A stretch of 64,000 bases of DNA from Thermus sp. CCB_US3_UF1 (GCF_000236585.1 NC_017278.1:806001-870000), one strand, 5' to 3'. Shown: positions 36,803-45,261, counted from the stretch's first letter. The notes: a model not told the origin generated them from the sequence alone. Numbers and translations are program-made.

Positions 36803-37706
36803 GGAATGCCTCCTCGTAGGGAAGAAGCTTACCCTGGAGCCCCAGAAAGGCTGCCCGGGCCCATAAGCGGAAGCCCCTCAGGTCTCCCCGGCGTACCAGG
36901 AGGAAGAACCAAGCGTGCCGGAAAAGGTCTAGAAGGGCCCACAAGGGCCAAGCCCTGCGGTAGGTGCGGAAGACATACATCCGATTGCGGTAGTTGTAGT
37001 AGTCCTTCCGGGGATTACCGGAATACCCCACCACCAACCGTTTGCCCAAGAGGATGGTCAGCTCTTTACGGAAGCTGGGGTGGCGTACCCGAACTTCAGG
37101 AAGAACCCCCAGCTGGACTCCCCTGGCCCGGAGGCGGTGGTTGTACTCCACCTCGTCTCCCCGAATGAATAGCCGTTTGTCGGGAAGACCCCCTTTGTCT
37201 ATAACTTCCCGCCGCAGGAGTACCCCCAGGAAGAAGGAGGCTTCCCCCCGGATAATCCCTGGGCGAAGCCCATCGGAGCGCCAGGTGAGGCCCAGGGGGC
37301 CATGGTGAGGGTAGGCGAGTTCTCCCTCGTCGTGGAGAGCCACGGGAAGAGGTCCAACCGCTTCCAGCCCCTCCTTTCGCGCCCCCTGCAGAAGACCCTC
37401 CAGGGTGTCGGGGTAGGGAAAGGTATCGTCGTCCATGACCCAAATCCACCCATACCCCGCTTCGTAGGCCCGCTTCATCCCCTCGTGGAACCCCCCGGCA
37501 CCCCCCTGGTTCTCCGGCAGACGGAGGACCTCCACCTCTCTAAACTCCTCCCGGAGCATCTCCCCGGTGCCGTCGGTGGAGGCGTTGTCCACCACCAGCA
37601 CATGGTCAGGGGGGCGGGTCTGGGAGAGGACGGCCTTCAGGCACTCCCTGAGGAGTTCCTTGCGGTTATGGGTCACGATCACGGCGCAGACTCCCTCATT
37701 CACCAC
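36795..37706 (-). CDS. GT2 glycosyltransferase, galactofuranosyl/rhamnosyl-transferase-like
   Basis: 303 aa. VCAVIVTHNRKELLRECLKAVLSQT, VDNASTDGT, NQGGAGGFHEGMKRAYEAG, and the metal motif WVMDDDT are the pattern of the GlfT/WbbL-like GT2 subgroup. The C-terminal part includes RGDEVEYNHRLRARG and a YYNYRNRMYV motif typical of that subgroup. Immediate linkage to UDP-galactopyranose mutase makes galactofuranose the likely donor. GTG 37706 lies 6 nt after GAGGAGG; GTG 37703 is equally possible. Confidence 0.85.
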   Translation of the reverse strand: MVNEGVCAVIVTHNRKELLRECLKAVLSQTRPPDHVLVVDNASTDGTGEMLREEFREVEVLRLPENQGGAGGFHEGMKRAYEAGYGWIWVMDDDTFPYPDTLEGLLQGARKEGLEAVGPLPVALHDEGELAYPHHGPLGLTWRSDGLRPGIIRGEASFFLGVLLRREVIDKGGLPDKRLFIRGDEVEYNHRLRARGVQLGVLPEVRVRHPSFRKELTILLGKRLVVGYSGNPRKDYYNYRNRMYVFRTYRRAWPLWALLDLFRHAWFFLLVRRGDLRGFRLWARAAFLGLQGKLLPYEEAFRG

Positions 37707-38817
37707 GGACCACCTCCTCAAAGAGCTTCAGGGCCCGGGCCACCGCCTGGTCCATGTTGTAGTAGCGGTAGTCCCCAAGCCTCCCGGCGAAGTAGACTCC
37801 TTTAAGCCCCTTGGCCTCCTCCAGGTAGCGGCGGTAGAGGGCCTCGTTCTCCTCCCTGGGGACAGGGTAGTAGGGCTCGTTCCGCCCGGGCTCGTAGGCC
37901 TCGGGGTACTCGTAGGCCAAGGTGGTGTGGGGCAGGTAGCCCTGGCCCGTGAGGTGCTTGAACTCGGTCACCCGGGTGTAGGGGTGCTCGTTGGGGTAGT
38001 TCACCGTGCCCACCTCCTGGAACCAGGGCACGGGATGCCCCTCCAGGCGGAAGCGCAGGGAGCGGTAGGGCAGGGGCCCATGGGCATGGCCGAAGAACTC
38101 GTCGATGGGCCCGGTGAAGATGAGGCGGCGGAAGCGGACCTCGCCTTCCACCTCCTTCCAGTCCGCCCCCAGGAGGACCTTGATGTGGGGGTGGCGGAGC
38201 ATGCGCCGGAAGAGGGCGGTGTACCCCTCCTTGGGCATGGCCTGGTAGGGGTCCTGGAAGTAGCGCTCGTCGTAGGAGACCAGGACGGGGACCCGGGCGG
38301 TGACCGAGGGGGAAAGCTCCTCAGGGCGCAGGCCCCACTGCTTGAGGGTGTAGCCCTCAAAGACTTGGCGGTAGACGTAGTCGGCCAGGAACCGCAGGTC
38401 GGGGTCCTCTTCTTCCTTGAGCCTCAGGATGGGCACCCGGGCCCCGTAGCCGTAGCGGGCCAGGAGCTTTTCCTCCAGGCGATCGGCAAGCCTTGGGGAG
38501 AAGAGGGCCCTTAAGGAGGCCAGGCTGAAGGGGAGGGGGATGGGCTTCCCCTCCACCACCGCCCGCACCCGGTGGTAGTAGGGGCGCCACTCGGTGAAGC
38601 GGGAAAGGTAGTCCCAGACCTTCTTGCTGGCGGTGTGGAAGATGTGGGGCCCATAGCGGTGGACCAGGACCCCCCGTTCATCGGGCTCGTCGTAGGCGTT
38701 GCCCCCGATGTGGTCCCGGCGTTCCACCACCAGGACCCGCTTTCCCGCCGAGGCCAGGCGCTCGGCCAGGGTAGCCCCGGTGAAGCCCGCCCCCACGATG
38801 AGGTAGTCCACCCTCAT
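37696..38817 (-). CDS. glf: UDP-galactopyranose mutase
   Basis: 373 aa FAD enzyme. It has a dinucleotide-binding N-terminus (DYLIVGAGFTGATLAERLA, VVERRDHIGGNAYDE) and the family motifs YGPHIFHT, LKQWGLRPEELSPSVTARVPV and GYLPHTTLAYEYPE. The final GRLGDYRYYNMDQAV holds active-site Arg/Tyr residues. It makes UDP-galactofuranose, a sugar reported in Thermus glycolipids. ATG 38817 overlaps the flippase stop (ATGA); a longer upstream frame is out of context. Confidence 0.96.
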   Translation of the reverse strand: MRVDYLIVGAGFTGATLAERLASAGKRVLVVERRDHIGGNAYDEPDERGVLVHRYGPHIFHTASKKVWDYLSRFTEWRPYYHRVRAVVEGKPIPLPFSLASLRALFSPRLADRLEEKLLARYGYGARVPILRLKEEEDPDLRFLADYVYRQVFEGYTLKQWGLRPEELSPSVTARVPVLVSYDERYFQDPYQAMPKEGYTALFRRMLRHPHIKVLLGADWKEVEGEVRFRRLIFTGPIDEFFGHAHGPLPYRSLRFRLEGHPVPWFQEVGTVNYPNEHPYTRVTEFKHLTGQGYLPHTTLAYEYPEAYEPGRNEPYYPVPREENEALYRRYLEEAKGLKGVYFAGRLGDYRYYNMDQAVARALKLFEEVVRGE

Positions 38818-40034
38818 CGGGCCACCTCCCAGGGGAGGAGCCCCCTCCGCCCCAAGTAGAGGAGCATCCCCCCCGTGACCGAGGCTTCCGCCAGGACCAC
38901 GGCCCAGGCCAGGCCCGGGGCCCCGAAGAGGAAGGCGAACAGGCTTCCCAGGAGCAGGTTCAGGACCCCTGCCCCCAGGATGATGGCGTTGAAGGGGCGG
39001 TCCAGCCCCAGGGCCAGCATCCACTGCAACCCCAGCAGGTTGGAGAGGGCCACCAGGGGGAGGAGGAGGGCCAGGATGCGCATGAGGGGCACAGCCCCCT
39101 CGTACCCCGGGCCGAGGAGGAGGGAAAGGAGGAGAGGAGCAGAGAGAGCCCAAAGGGAGGCCCCCAAGAGGGCTAACCCCCCCACCTTCCAGAGGAGAAA
39201 GGTAGCGAACTTCCCTGCTTGCTTCCGGTCTTCTTCCAGGAGGCGAACGAAGCGAGGGAAGAAAGCCCGGTTGAGGGGTTCCAACAAGGCCAGGACAGCC
39301 CTGGTGAGGCGCTCGGCCCCAACGTAAAGGCCCACCTGGGCAGGCGGGGTGAAGAAGCCCAAAAGCAAGGGTCCGCTTCCTGCATAGAGGAGGGTACCCA
39401 AGCGAGCGAGAAAGAAGGGAAGGCCCCATTGCAAGTAGAGGAGGGTTGCTTTGAAGGTAGGTTTTTCCTTTATTTCCCTGAAAATCCGCCAGCTCCCAAA
39501 ACCGAGAGCCATTAGGGCCCATGATCCCTGCAGTATGAGGGGCATATGGGGTTGGCTTTCCTGTACCAAGAGGAAGATGCTAAGGGTGGCGAGGGCCCGC
39601 GGCAAGATCTCCAAGAGGGCCACTTCCGCCATGCGCTCCAGCCCCTGGAAGAACCAGACCGGGCTCAGGCCCCAGGCGGCGGCCCAGAAGAGGGCGGAAA
39701 GGGCTACCTCCTCCTGGCCCCGAAGGGCGGGGAGGACCAGGTAAGCCAGGAGGGCCAGGAGGGAAGCGGGCAGGAGGAGAAGAAGCCTAGCCCCTGTGAC
39801 TCCCCAGTAGATGGAACCGAGCCTCTTCCCCCCGGCCTGGACCACTCTCCGCACGCCGAGGGGGGAGAGACCCCAGTCCACCACGGCCTGCAGGTAAAGG
39901 GCCAGGGATTGGCCCACGGCCAGGAGCCCAAACCCCTCCGGGCCCAGGACCCGGGAGAGGTAGGGGAGGGTGAGGAGGGGAAAGAGGTAGTTGGCCCCCT
40001 GGACGGCGTAGAGGTAGAGAAGACCCCTTTTCAC
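38814..40034 (-). CDS. Wzx-type polysaccharide flippase
   Basis: 406 aa with about 12 transmembrane helices. GLLYLYAVQGANYLFPLLTLPYLSRVLGPEGFG is the classical start of this family (key NYLFPLLTLPYLSRVLG), with LSPLGVRRV, WFFQGLERM and a repeated second half. It moves lipid-linked repeat units across the membrane. GTG 40034 overlaps the stop of the initiating transferase (GTGA). Base composition around 39400-39620 is visibly less GC-rich than its surroundings, which may point to past exchange. Confidence 0.9.
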   Translation of the reverse strand: MKRGLLYLYAVQGANYLFPLLTLPYLSRVLGPEGFGLLAVGQSLALYLQAVVDWGLSPLGVRRVVQAGGKRLGSIYWGVTGARLLLLLPASLLALLAYLVLPALRGQEEVALSALFWAAAWGLSPVWFFQGLERMAEVALLEILPRALATLSIFLLVQESQPHMPLILQGSWALMALGFGSWRIFREIKEKPTFKATLLYLQWGLPFFLARLGTLLYAGSGPLLLGFFTPPAQVGLYVGAERLTRAVLALLEPLNRAFFPRFVRLLEEDRKQAGKFATFLLWKVGGLALLGASLWALSAPLLLSLLLGPGYEGAVPLMRILALLLPLVALSNLLGLQWMLALGLDRPFNAIILGAGVLNLLLGSLFAFLFGAPGLAWAVVLAEASVTGGMLLYLGRRGLLPWEVAR

Positions 40035-41356
40035 CCCGCTCCCTCCCCCCTCAGGGCGGCCCAAAGGGTGCGGGCCAGGATGTAGAGGTCAAGCCAGGGG
40101 GACCAGTTCTGCACGTAGTAGCGGTCCAAGGCCACCCGGCGCTCGTAGGAAAGGCCATTCCGCCCGGAAACCTGCCACAGGCCCGTGAGCCCGGGCTTGA
40201 CCTTGAGGTAGAGGGGCAGGGCCTCGCCGTAGCGGGGGAGTTCCTCCTCGGTCACGGGCCTCGGCCCCACCAGGCTCATCTCCCCCTTGAGGATGTTCAC
40301 CGCTTGGGGAAGCTCGTCCAGGGAAAACTTCCTGAGCCACCGCCCCACCCTTAGCACCCGGGGGTCCTCCTTGAGCTTCCGGTGCCTTTCCCATTCCTCT
40401 TTGGCCCCAGGGTGGGCCTCGAGGTGGCGCTTCAGCACCTCATCCCCGTCCTTGCGCATGGTGCGGAACTTGAGCACAAAAAAGCGCTTCCCCCCCTGGC
40501 CCACCCGGGGGTGGCGGTAGAAGAGGGGCCCGCCGTCCTCCAGGTAAAGGGCGAGGGCAATGGGGGGCAGGAGGAGGAGAAAGAGGAGGAAAAGCCCCGC
40601 CCCGCCCAAAAGGTCCAGCCCCCGCTTGAGGAGGAGGTTCCCGGGGAGGAGGCCGTTTTGCCGCACCTCCAAGGCCCCCACCCCGCCCAGGTCCCGCACC
40701 TCGGCCCAAAGCAGGCCTTCCCCCACCTCCGGGAGGAGGAGGACCCGGGGAAAGCGCTCCAGGAGGGCCAGGGCTTCCTCCTTGGGCAGGCTTCCCGCCA
40801 CCACCAGGGCGTAGGCCCCTTCGGGGGTGGGGGTGGGTTTCAGGCCCAGGCCGGGGGCTTGCCGGAGGAGGGCCTCCACCTCCTCCCCCCTTGCCCCCAC
40901 CACCAGCACCTTGCCCCCCCACCAGGCCTTACGGGCAAAGAGGTGCCGGAGGAGGGCCCGGCCCAAGGGGACGAGGAAGAGGGCCAGGGCGAAGGCCAGG
41001 AGGAAGGAGAGGCGGGAGTAGAGGGGCCCGCTTTTGGAGAGGAAGGCCCCGGCGGCGAGGAGGAGGAACCCCAAGGCCGTGCCCCCGCTTAGGCGCTTGA
41101 GTTCCAGGGCCGGGTGGACCCCAAGCCCGGGGTAGAGGCCGAAGGCCCCGTAGAGGAAGGGGAAAAGGGCCAAAGCGGGCAGGAGGCGCAGGTAGAGGGA
41201 CGGGTCTATGCTTCCCCCTGTTCCCGCCCGGAGGGCCAGGGCCAGGGCCCAAGCGAGGAGGAGGCAAAGGAGGTCGGAAAGGAGGAGGGCCATGGCCGTT
41301 AGCCCAGGGAGGGGCCGGGCCCGGATGTAGGTGCGTTGTTCCCCGAGGGTGCCCAT
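40031..41356 (-). CDS. Undecaprenyl-phosphate sugar phosphotransferase, WbaP-like
   Basis: 441 aa. Four N-terminal helices (residues ~20-130) and a middle Rossmann-like domain (GKVLVVGARGEEVEALL) precede the catalytic bacterial sugar transferase domain. The catalytic part has LLLKRGLDLLGG, FYRHPRVGQGGKRFFVLKFRTMR, KFSLDELPQAVNILKGEMSLVGPRP and PGLTGLWQVSGRN. It starts repeat-unit synthesis by putting hexose-1-phosphate (often galactose) on undecaprenyl phosphate. ATG 41356 adjoins the divergent gene; an internal ATG before ALLLSDLL (residue ~22) is a possible alternative. Confidence 0.92.
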   Translation of the reverse strand: MGTLGEQRTYIRARPLPGLTAMALLLSDLLCLLLAWALALALRAGTGGSIDPSLYLRLLPALALFPFLYGAFGLYPGLGVHPALELKRLSGGTALGFLLLAAGAFLSKSGPLYSRLSFLLAFALALFLVPLGRALLRHLFARKAWWGGKVLVVGARGEEVEALLRQAPGLGLKPTPTPEGAYALVVAGSLPKEEALALLERFPRVLLLPEVGEGLLWAEVRDLGGVGALEVRQNGLLPGNLLLKRGLDLLGGAGLFLLFLLLLPPIALALYLEDGGPLFYRHPRVGQGGKRFFVLKFRTMRKDGDEVLKRHLEAHPGAKEEWERHRKLKEDPRVLRVGRWLRKFSLDELPQAVNILKGEMSLVGPRPVTEEELPRYGEALPLYLKVKPGLTGLWQVSGRNGLSYERRVALDRYYVQNWSPWLDLYILARTLWAALRGEGAG

Positions 41357-41374
41357 ATGATGGTTCCCATGATA
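41354..41374. promoter_or_regulatory. Overlapping divergent -10 elements between the polysaccharide genes
   Basis: On the plus strand TATGAT (41356-41361) lies 7 nt before ATG 41369. On the minus strand TATCAT (41374-41369) lies 12 nt before ATG 41356. The two divergent genes therefore have no spacer and their -10 regions interlock. The -35 boxes are not clear. Confidence 0.5.
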
Positions 41375-42742
41375 CTGAAGCTCCTTTGGCCCACCTTTGC
41401 CTTTCTTTACCCCTTTGTGGTCCTTCCCTGGCTTCCCAGCCATGCCGGGGTGGTCCTGGCCAAGCACGGGTTTGTGCTCCTCTTCGTCCTCTTAGGGGCC
41501 TTGCTGGAGATGCTGGCCCATCCGGCAACCCGCCTGGGCCACCTCCTCCACCTGCCGCGAAAGCTGCGTACCCAGCCGGTTTTGGCCCTCCTATTCGCCT
41601 TGGCCTTGGTGATGGTCCTGGCGGCCCTGTTCTCCCCCGAGCGGGCGGTGGCCCTTACGGGCTCAACCCACAACTACGCGGACGGCCTGGTCTGGAGCCT
41701 GATGATGCTGGCCGTGGCCCTTTTGGTGTACCTGCGCACCCGCGAGGACCCGGAAACCCCCAGGCGGGTGGCCTTTGGGCTGGTCCTGGGGGGAAGCCTT
41801 CTGGCCCTTCTTGCCCTGGCGGAGGTGCTCATGGGCCGCCCCCTCTTTTACGTCCGCGCTACCCCTGCCGATCTGCCCCTAGTGACCTTTCCGCAGAAGG
41901 GGCACCTCTCCGGCTACTTTGTCCTGACCGCGGGGGTGGCCCTGGGCCTTCGGAACCCTTGGGGCCTTTTCCTGGGGGCCTTGGGAATAGGCCTGGCCTT
42001 CAACCGGGCCGGGCTTTTGGCCCTTGCGGTCCTTGCCCTTCTGGCCCTTTGGCGGGCCCCCCGTTATGGCCTTCTGGCCGGCCTGGTTCTGGCCTTGGGG
42101 GTGGGGACGGGCATGGGGGCCGTCTGGCTGGCCTCCCGGGGGCCGGTGGAAGGCGGGGGGACGGTGCGGGAGGTGGCCAGCCCCAGCACCTTCCTCACCC
42201 GCCTCTACTACTGGAAGGCTGCCCTGGGGGGCATGGCCGCCAGGCCCCTCTTGGGCTGGGGGGGAGGGGTGTTTGAACAGCGCTGGCCCCAGTTTTTGCA
42301 TAAGGAGGATTTGGAGGCTTTTTTACGCACTGAGTTTGGATATACGGATGCTTCACTCGTGGAAGTAGCCAACGCACCCGGGGGTGACCCCGTGTTTTTG
42401 CTTAGAAAGGATGATGGAAGCTTTGTAAGGTTGCGGCTTTACCTCTTCCGTGCCCACAACCAGTTTCTGGAGGTGGGCCTCAAATGGGGGCTTTTAGGGC
42501 TTGGCCTCTACCTGGCCCTTCTCCTTTGGGGCCTTAGGGGTCTTGCTGGGCTCCATCCTGCCGCCACGGGATTGCTGGCCGTTCACGCCTTCTTCCTTTT
42601 CTGGTTTGCCCTTCCCGATGGGGAAGGGGCCCTCTGGGCCCTTTGGGGGGCGGGGCTGGGCGCCCTCGGGCCGCTAATGGCCAAGAGCGGGCAGGGAAGC
42701 CCGGAGGGCCATCAGGCTGGGCGAACCGGGGAAGTGCCTTAG
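41369..42742 (+). CDS. O-antigen ligase/polymerase-like membrane protein (Wzy_C)
   Basis: 457 aa with about 12 helices. The large external loop (~305-365) ends in the Wzy_C signature RAHNQFLEVGLKWGLLGLGLYL. Such proteins polymerise or ligate undecaprenyl-linked glycans outside the membrane. ATG 41369 is chosen from the TATGAT-7 nt spacing; ATG 41357/41360 would place the -10 inside the gene. The loop region 42290-42420 is markedly AT-richer than the rest. The 3' end overlaps the convergent gene by 69 nt. Confidence 0.82.
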   Translation: MILKLLWPTFAFLYPFVVLPWLPSHAGVVLAKHGFVLLFVLLGALLEMLAHPATRLGHLLHLPRKLRTQPVLALLFALALVMVLAALFSPERAVALTGSTHNYADGLVWSLMMLAVALLVYLRTREDPETPRRVAFGLVLGGSLLALLALAEVLMGRPLFYVRATPADLPLVTFPQKGHLSGYFVLTAGVALGLRNPWGLFLGALGIGLAFNRAGLLALAVLALLALWRAPRYGLLAGLVLALGVGTGMGAVWLASRGPVEGGGTVREVASPSTFLTRLYYWKAALGGMAARPLLGWGGGVFEQRWPQFLHKEDLEAFLRTEFGYTDASLVEVANAPGGDPVFLLRKDDGSFVRLRLYLFRAHNQFLEVGLKWGLLGLGLYLALLLWGLRGLAGLHPAATGLLAVHAFFLFWFALPDGEGALWALWGAGLGALGPLMAKSGQGSPEGHQAGRTGEVP

Positions 42743-44254
42743 GCCAAGCTCCAGCGCCCTTTGGGCCTCCTCCAGGTGGCCTGCTTCCAGGGCGGCTTGG
42801 GCCCAGAGGAGGTAGAAGCTTTCCCGGGCGTAGGGGAAGCGTTCGGCAAGCTTCCTGGCCAGGTCCAGGCGCGCTTCTTGGCCCTGGGCATGGCCTAGGG
42901 CCAGGGTGAGGGGCCAGGGGGAAAGGGGGTAGTGCCTTTCCGCTTCCCGAAGGAGCTGGGCCCGTTGGGCTGGGGCTGCGGCCTCCACGGCCTTGGCCGT
43001 GTGGGCAGGGAAGTACAGGTGCCTGGCCGCGCAGGCAGGGCCCTGGCAGGGCCAGTACCAGAAGAGGGTTAGGGCTGCCGCCGCCAAGGTGCCTAGAAGG
43101 CCCACAGGGCGGGCTGCGGGGGCTGGTGCCAAGGCCCCCAGGGGGAGGAAGGCCAGGGCCAGGTAGCCCGGGTAGTAGCCGGAAACGTCAAAAAGCATAG
43201 GGGTCCAAAGCCCAAGGACGCTCAGGGCCCAGGGCCAGTCCTTGCCCCGAAGGGCGGGCAGGGTGGGCCATAGGAGAAGGAGGAGGAGAAGCGTCCGCAC
43301 CCATCCCCCGGTGGCCAGGGTTTCCAGGAGGTAGTTGTGGGGGCTCCGGGACCACACCCCGGATAGGCCGGGGTAGTCCATGTAGGCCTCAAAGACCTGG
43401 CTATAGCTTCCGTTTCCCGTGCCTAGGGGGTGGTCCCAGGCCATGCGCAGGGCCAGGCGCCACATGAGGAGGCGGGCTTCCACGTTGCCGATGCTGGGCG
43501 TATCCCCTGCCTTGGCCTCCCCTCCCAAGGCCTCCCCTTGGGTGAGGGTTGCCTTGAAGGCCAGGGCGTTGAGGATGGCGTTCCCGGGTACGAAGGCTTC
43601 CAGCAGGGCCACGCCCCCGGCAAGGCCCAGGGCCAGCCCCAGGGCCCGGGCCCAGCCGCCCTCCTGGGCTAGGCGAAGAAGGGCCAGGGGCAGCAGGATG
43701 AGGAGGGGCAGGTACACCGCCCGCGCCCCGGAGATGAGGGCGGCGTACAGGGCCAGGGCCGCCAGGAGGAAGGCGGCTACCCGGTAGCCGCCTTCCCGGG
43801 CGGCATGGGCCCCCAAAAGGGGCAAGGCCCCCAGGGCCAGGGCCCCCAGAAGGTAGTGGTGGGAGCCGGAAACGTAGCTGACCAGCCCGGCCTGCCACAG
43901 GGCCAAGGCGGTGTAGACCCCTTCCAGGAGGAGGAGGCCCAAAAGGACCAAGACCCCAGCCCGCCACCGGCCCGCCCCCAAAGCGGCCAGGGCCCAGACC
44001 TCCCACAGGGAGGCCACCAGGGTGTGCCCGGGGGCCAGGCTCCAGAGAGCCGTGAGGAGCCCCCATCCCCACCAGAGCCAGGCCGCAACGGGTACGCCCC
44101 AACGGGATAGCCCCAGCAGGCCTACCAGGCCCAGGGCCAGGCCGGCTAGGGGGAGGGGAGGCTCGTGAAAAAGGTGGTGGGGAAAGCCTTGGAGAAGGTA
44201 GAGGCCCCCCAGGGCGAGGGCTGGGGCTAGGGGGAGGGGGAGCCTGGGGGGCAT
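42674..44254 (-). CDS. Second O-antigen ligase-like protein with TPR-like C-terminus
   Basis: 526 aa. About 11 helices (residues ~5-410) contain the Wzy_C-like motif SPHNYLLETLATGGWVRTLLLL and an arginine-bearing periplasmic loop (SGVWSRSPHN). Residues ~430-526 are helical repeats (QRAQLLREAERHYPLSPWP, YLLWAQAALEAGHLEEAQRALELG) of TPR type. O-linked protein glycosylases (PglL/PilO type) and O-antigen ligases share this plan. Adjacency to the pilin cluster makes pilin glycosylation worth considering, but this is inference. Confidence 0.8.
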   Translation of the reverse strand: MPPRLPLPLAPALALGGLYLLQGFPHHLFHEPPLPLAGLALGLVGLLGLSRWGVPVAAWLWWGWGLLTALWSLAPGHTLVASLWEVWALAALGAGRWRAGVLVLLGLLLLEGVYTALALWQAGLVSYVSGSHHYLLGALALGALPLLGAHAAREGGYRVAAFLLAALALYAALISGARAVYLPLLILLPLALLRLAQEGGWARALGLALGLAGGVALLEAFVPGNAILNALAFKATLTQGEALGGEAKAGDTPSIGNVEARLLMWRLALRMAWDHPLGTGNGSYSQVFEAYMDYPGLSGVWSRSPHNYLLETLATGGWVRTLLLLLLLWPTLPALRGKDWPWALSVLGLWTPMLFDVSGYYPGYLALAFLPLGALAPAPAARPVGLLGTLAAAALTLFWYWPCQGPACAARHLYFPAHTAKAVEAAAPAQRAQLLREAERHYPLSPWPLTLALGHAQGQEARLDLARKLAERFPYARESFYLLWAQAALEAGHLEEAQRALELGLRHFPGSPSLMALRASLPALGH

Positions 44255-44262
44255 GGGCCCGT

Positions 44263-44616
44263 TTAGGGAAGGCGGTGGGTGCGGCCGCTCTGGCTTACGA
44301 CTTCCACCTCGGGGGTGCCGTCCCCCCGGTCGCGCACGGTGCAGGAGCGGACGCTACCCCCCGGGTTGGGGACGGAGTAGCTTCCTGCCGTGTAGCCCGC
44401 GGCGCAGTCCCCGGTCACCAGGGCGCGGCCAGGCGCCTCGGCCACGTAGGCCCAGGCGGCCTTGAAGACGTTGTGACCGTGGGCCAGGGCGGCCCGGTCC
44501 CGGGTGGCCTGCCAGGAGCCAGACAAGCTGGCTACACCGGCGGTCATAACGAGCCCAAGTATTAGGATGACAACCAGGAATTCCAGGAGAGTAAACCCCT
44601 TGGTATAGGCAGACAT
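44263..44616 (-). CDS. Type IV pilin, PilA5-like, next to pilA4
   Basis: 117 aa. Class III leader MSAYTKG is followed by FTLLEFLVVILILG, with Glu at +5, a hydrophobic N-terminal helix, two Cys (DCAAGY, RSCTVRD) and a C-terminal beta region homologous in plan to the preceding pilin (AHGHNVFKAAWAYVAE versus AHAQNVYKAAYAYIAE). This paralogy indicates gene duplication. A pilin called PilA5 forms narrow pili in T. thermophilus; identity here is inferred from position and similarity. ATG 44616 gives a 7-residue leader; a TTG at 44643 would lengthen it. It lies downstream of a terminator. Confidence 0.8.
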   Translation of the reverse strand: MSAYTKGFTLLEFLVVILILGLVMTAGVASLSGSWQATRDRAALAHGHNVFKAAWAYVAEAPGRALVTGDCAAGYTAGSYSVPNPGGSVRSCTVRDRGDGTPEVEVVSQSGRTHRLP

Positions 44617-44641
44617 GGGGTTTGCGTTCCGCAGGTTGAAC

Positions 44642-44673
44642 AAAAACTTTGGGGCCCCCGTGTAGGGGGCCCC
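44642..44673 (-). terminator. Rho-independent terminator after the major pilin
   Basis: A perfect 9-bp stem (GGGGCCCCC/GGGGGCCCC) with a 5-nt loop, then AAAG and five T on the minus strand, 13 nt past the pilA4 stop. It lowers expression of the second pilin relative to the first, or separates them. Confidence 0.85.
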
Positions 44674-44685
44674 ACGTCGAGGCGA

Positions 44686-45045
44686 TTATGGCACCTTGAA
44701 AGAGGTGCCGTTAGAGCTCTTAACCGTAACGGTAGGCTCGGTACCGCTCCCACCCACTGTGCACTCTACTACTGCGGCTCCCGGATCCGGCACGCTGTAC
44801 TGACCTGCAGAGAAGCCCCCCTGCTTGCAGTTCGTATCGGTGATGCTGGCCACATCGCGGGAGGTATCCTCGGCGATATAAGCGTAGGCGGCCTTGTAGA
44901 CGTTTTGGGCGTGGGCCTGGGCTGCCCGGTCGTTGGCTGCCCGGCGGGCCTGGAGCAGGTTGGGCACCAGCACCGCAGCCAGGATGCCGATGATGGCGAT
45001 GACGATCAGGAGCTCAATCAGGGTAAAGCCTTTGGCGTTCCGCAT
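44686..45045 (-). CDS. pilA4: Major type IV pilin, PilA4-like
   Basis: 119 aa. Leader MRNAKG, then FTLIELLIVIAIIGILAAVLVP with Glu5, the classical prepilin peptidase site and assembly helix. There are two Cys (TNCKQGGF, VVECTVGG) and a short beta-rich head. It is the structural subunit of pili used for twitching, adhesion and DNA uptake in Thermus. It is separated from comZ by a 216-nt region with its own likely promoter and a structured leader, consistent with much higher expression than the minor pilins. AAAGGAGAT precedes the ATG. Confidence 0.93.
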   Translation of the reverse strand: MRNAKGFTLIELLIVIAIIGILAAVLVPNLLQARRAANDRAAQAHAQNVYKAAYAYIAEDTSRDVASITDTNCKQGGFSAGQYSVPDPGAAVVECTVGGSGTEPTVTVKSSNGTSFKVP

Positions 45046-45261
45046 ATTTCCTTATCTCCTTTAGGTTTTCCGCGCCCTTGATCTATGTGCGCGGCCATGA
45101 GTGCCTGTTGCCGCAAATCCCCGAAACCGAGCTTGGGTTTGTATACCTGCCTCCCACCTCCTTTCCCCCTTCTATCTTCCCCCGGGGCCTTAGGGCTGTC
45201 AACGGGGTTTCCGGGGGAGCCACCTTCAGGATGCCCTAGGGGTGTGAAGGCGGTGTGAAAG
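45046..45261 (-). promoter_or_regulatory. Upstream region and structured leader of the major pilin gene
   Basis: 216 nt without a gene. On the minus strand it holds TTGACA (45201-45196 region) followed by an AT-richer GAAGATAG, and further down TATACA. The leader part has two mutually exclusive hairpins: GCGGC/GCCGC at 45091-45114 and CCGCGC/GCGCGG at 45070-45094, which share 45091-45094. AAACC/GGTTT stems lie just upstream. The arrangement could act as a switch or thermometer. I could not match it to a known riboswitch class. Confidence 0.5.

Noticed and set aside
38818-39522. N-terminal extension of UDP-galactopyranose mutase
   Set aside because: It runs antisense through frame space of the flippase gene, is Pro/Gly-rich, and the FAD motif starts right after ATG 38817.
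45052-45261. c-di-GMP (GEMM) riboswitch before the major pilin
   Set aside because: GEMM elements precede pilin genes in some bacteria, but the conserved core motifs are not present here in order.
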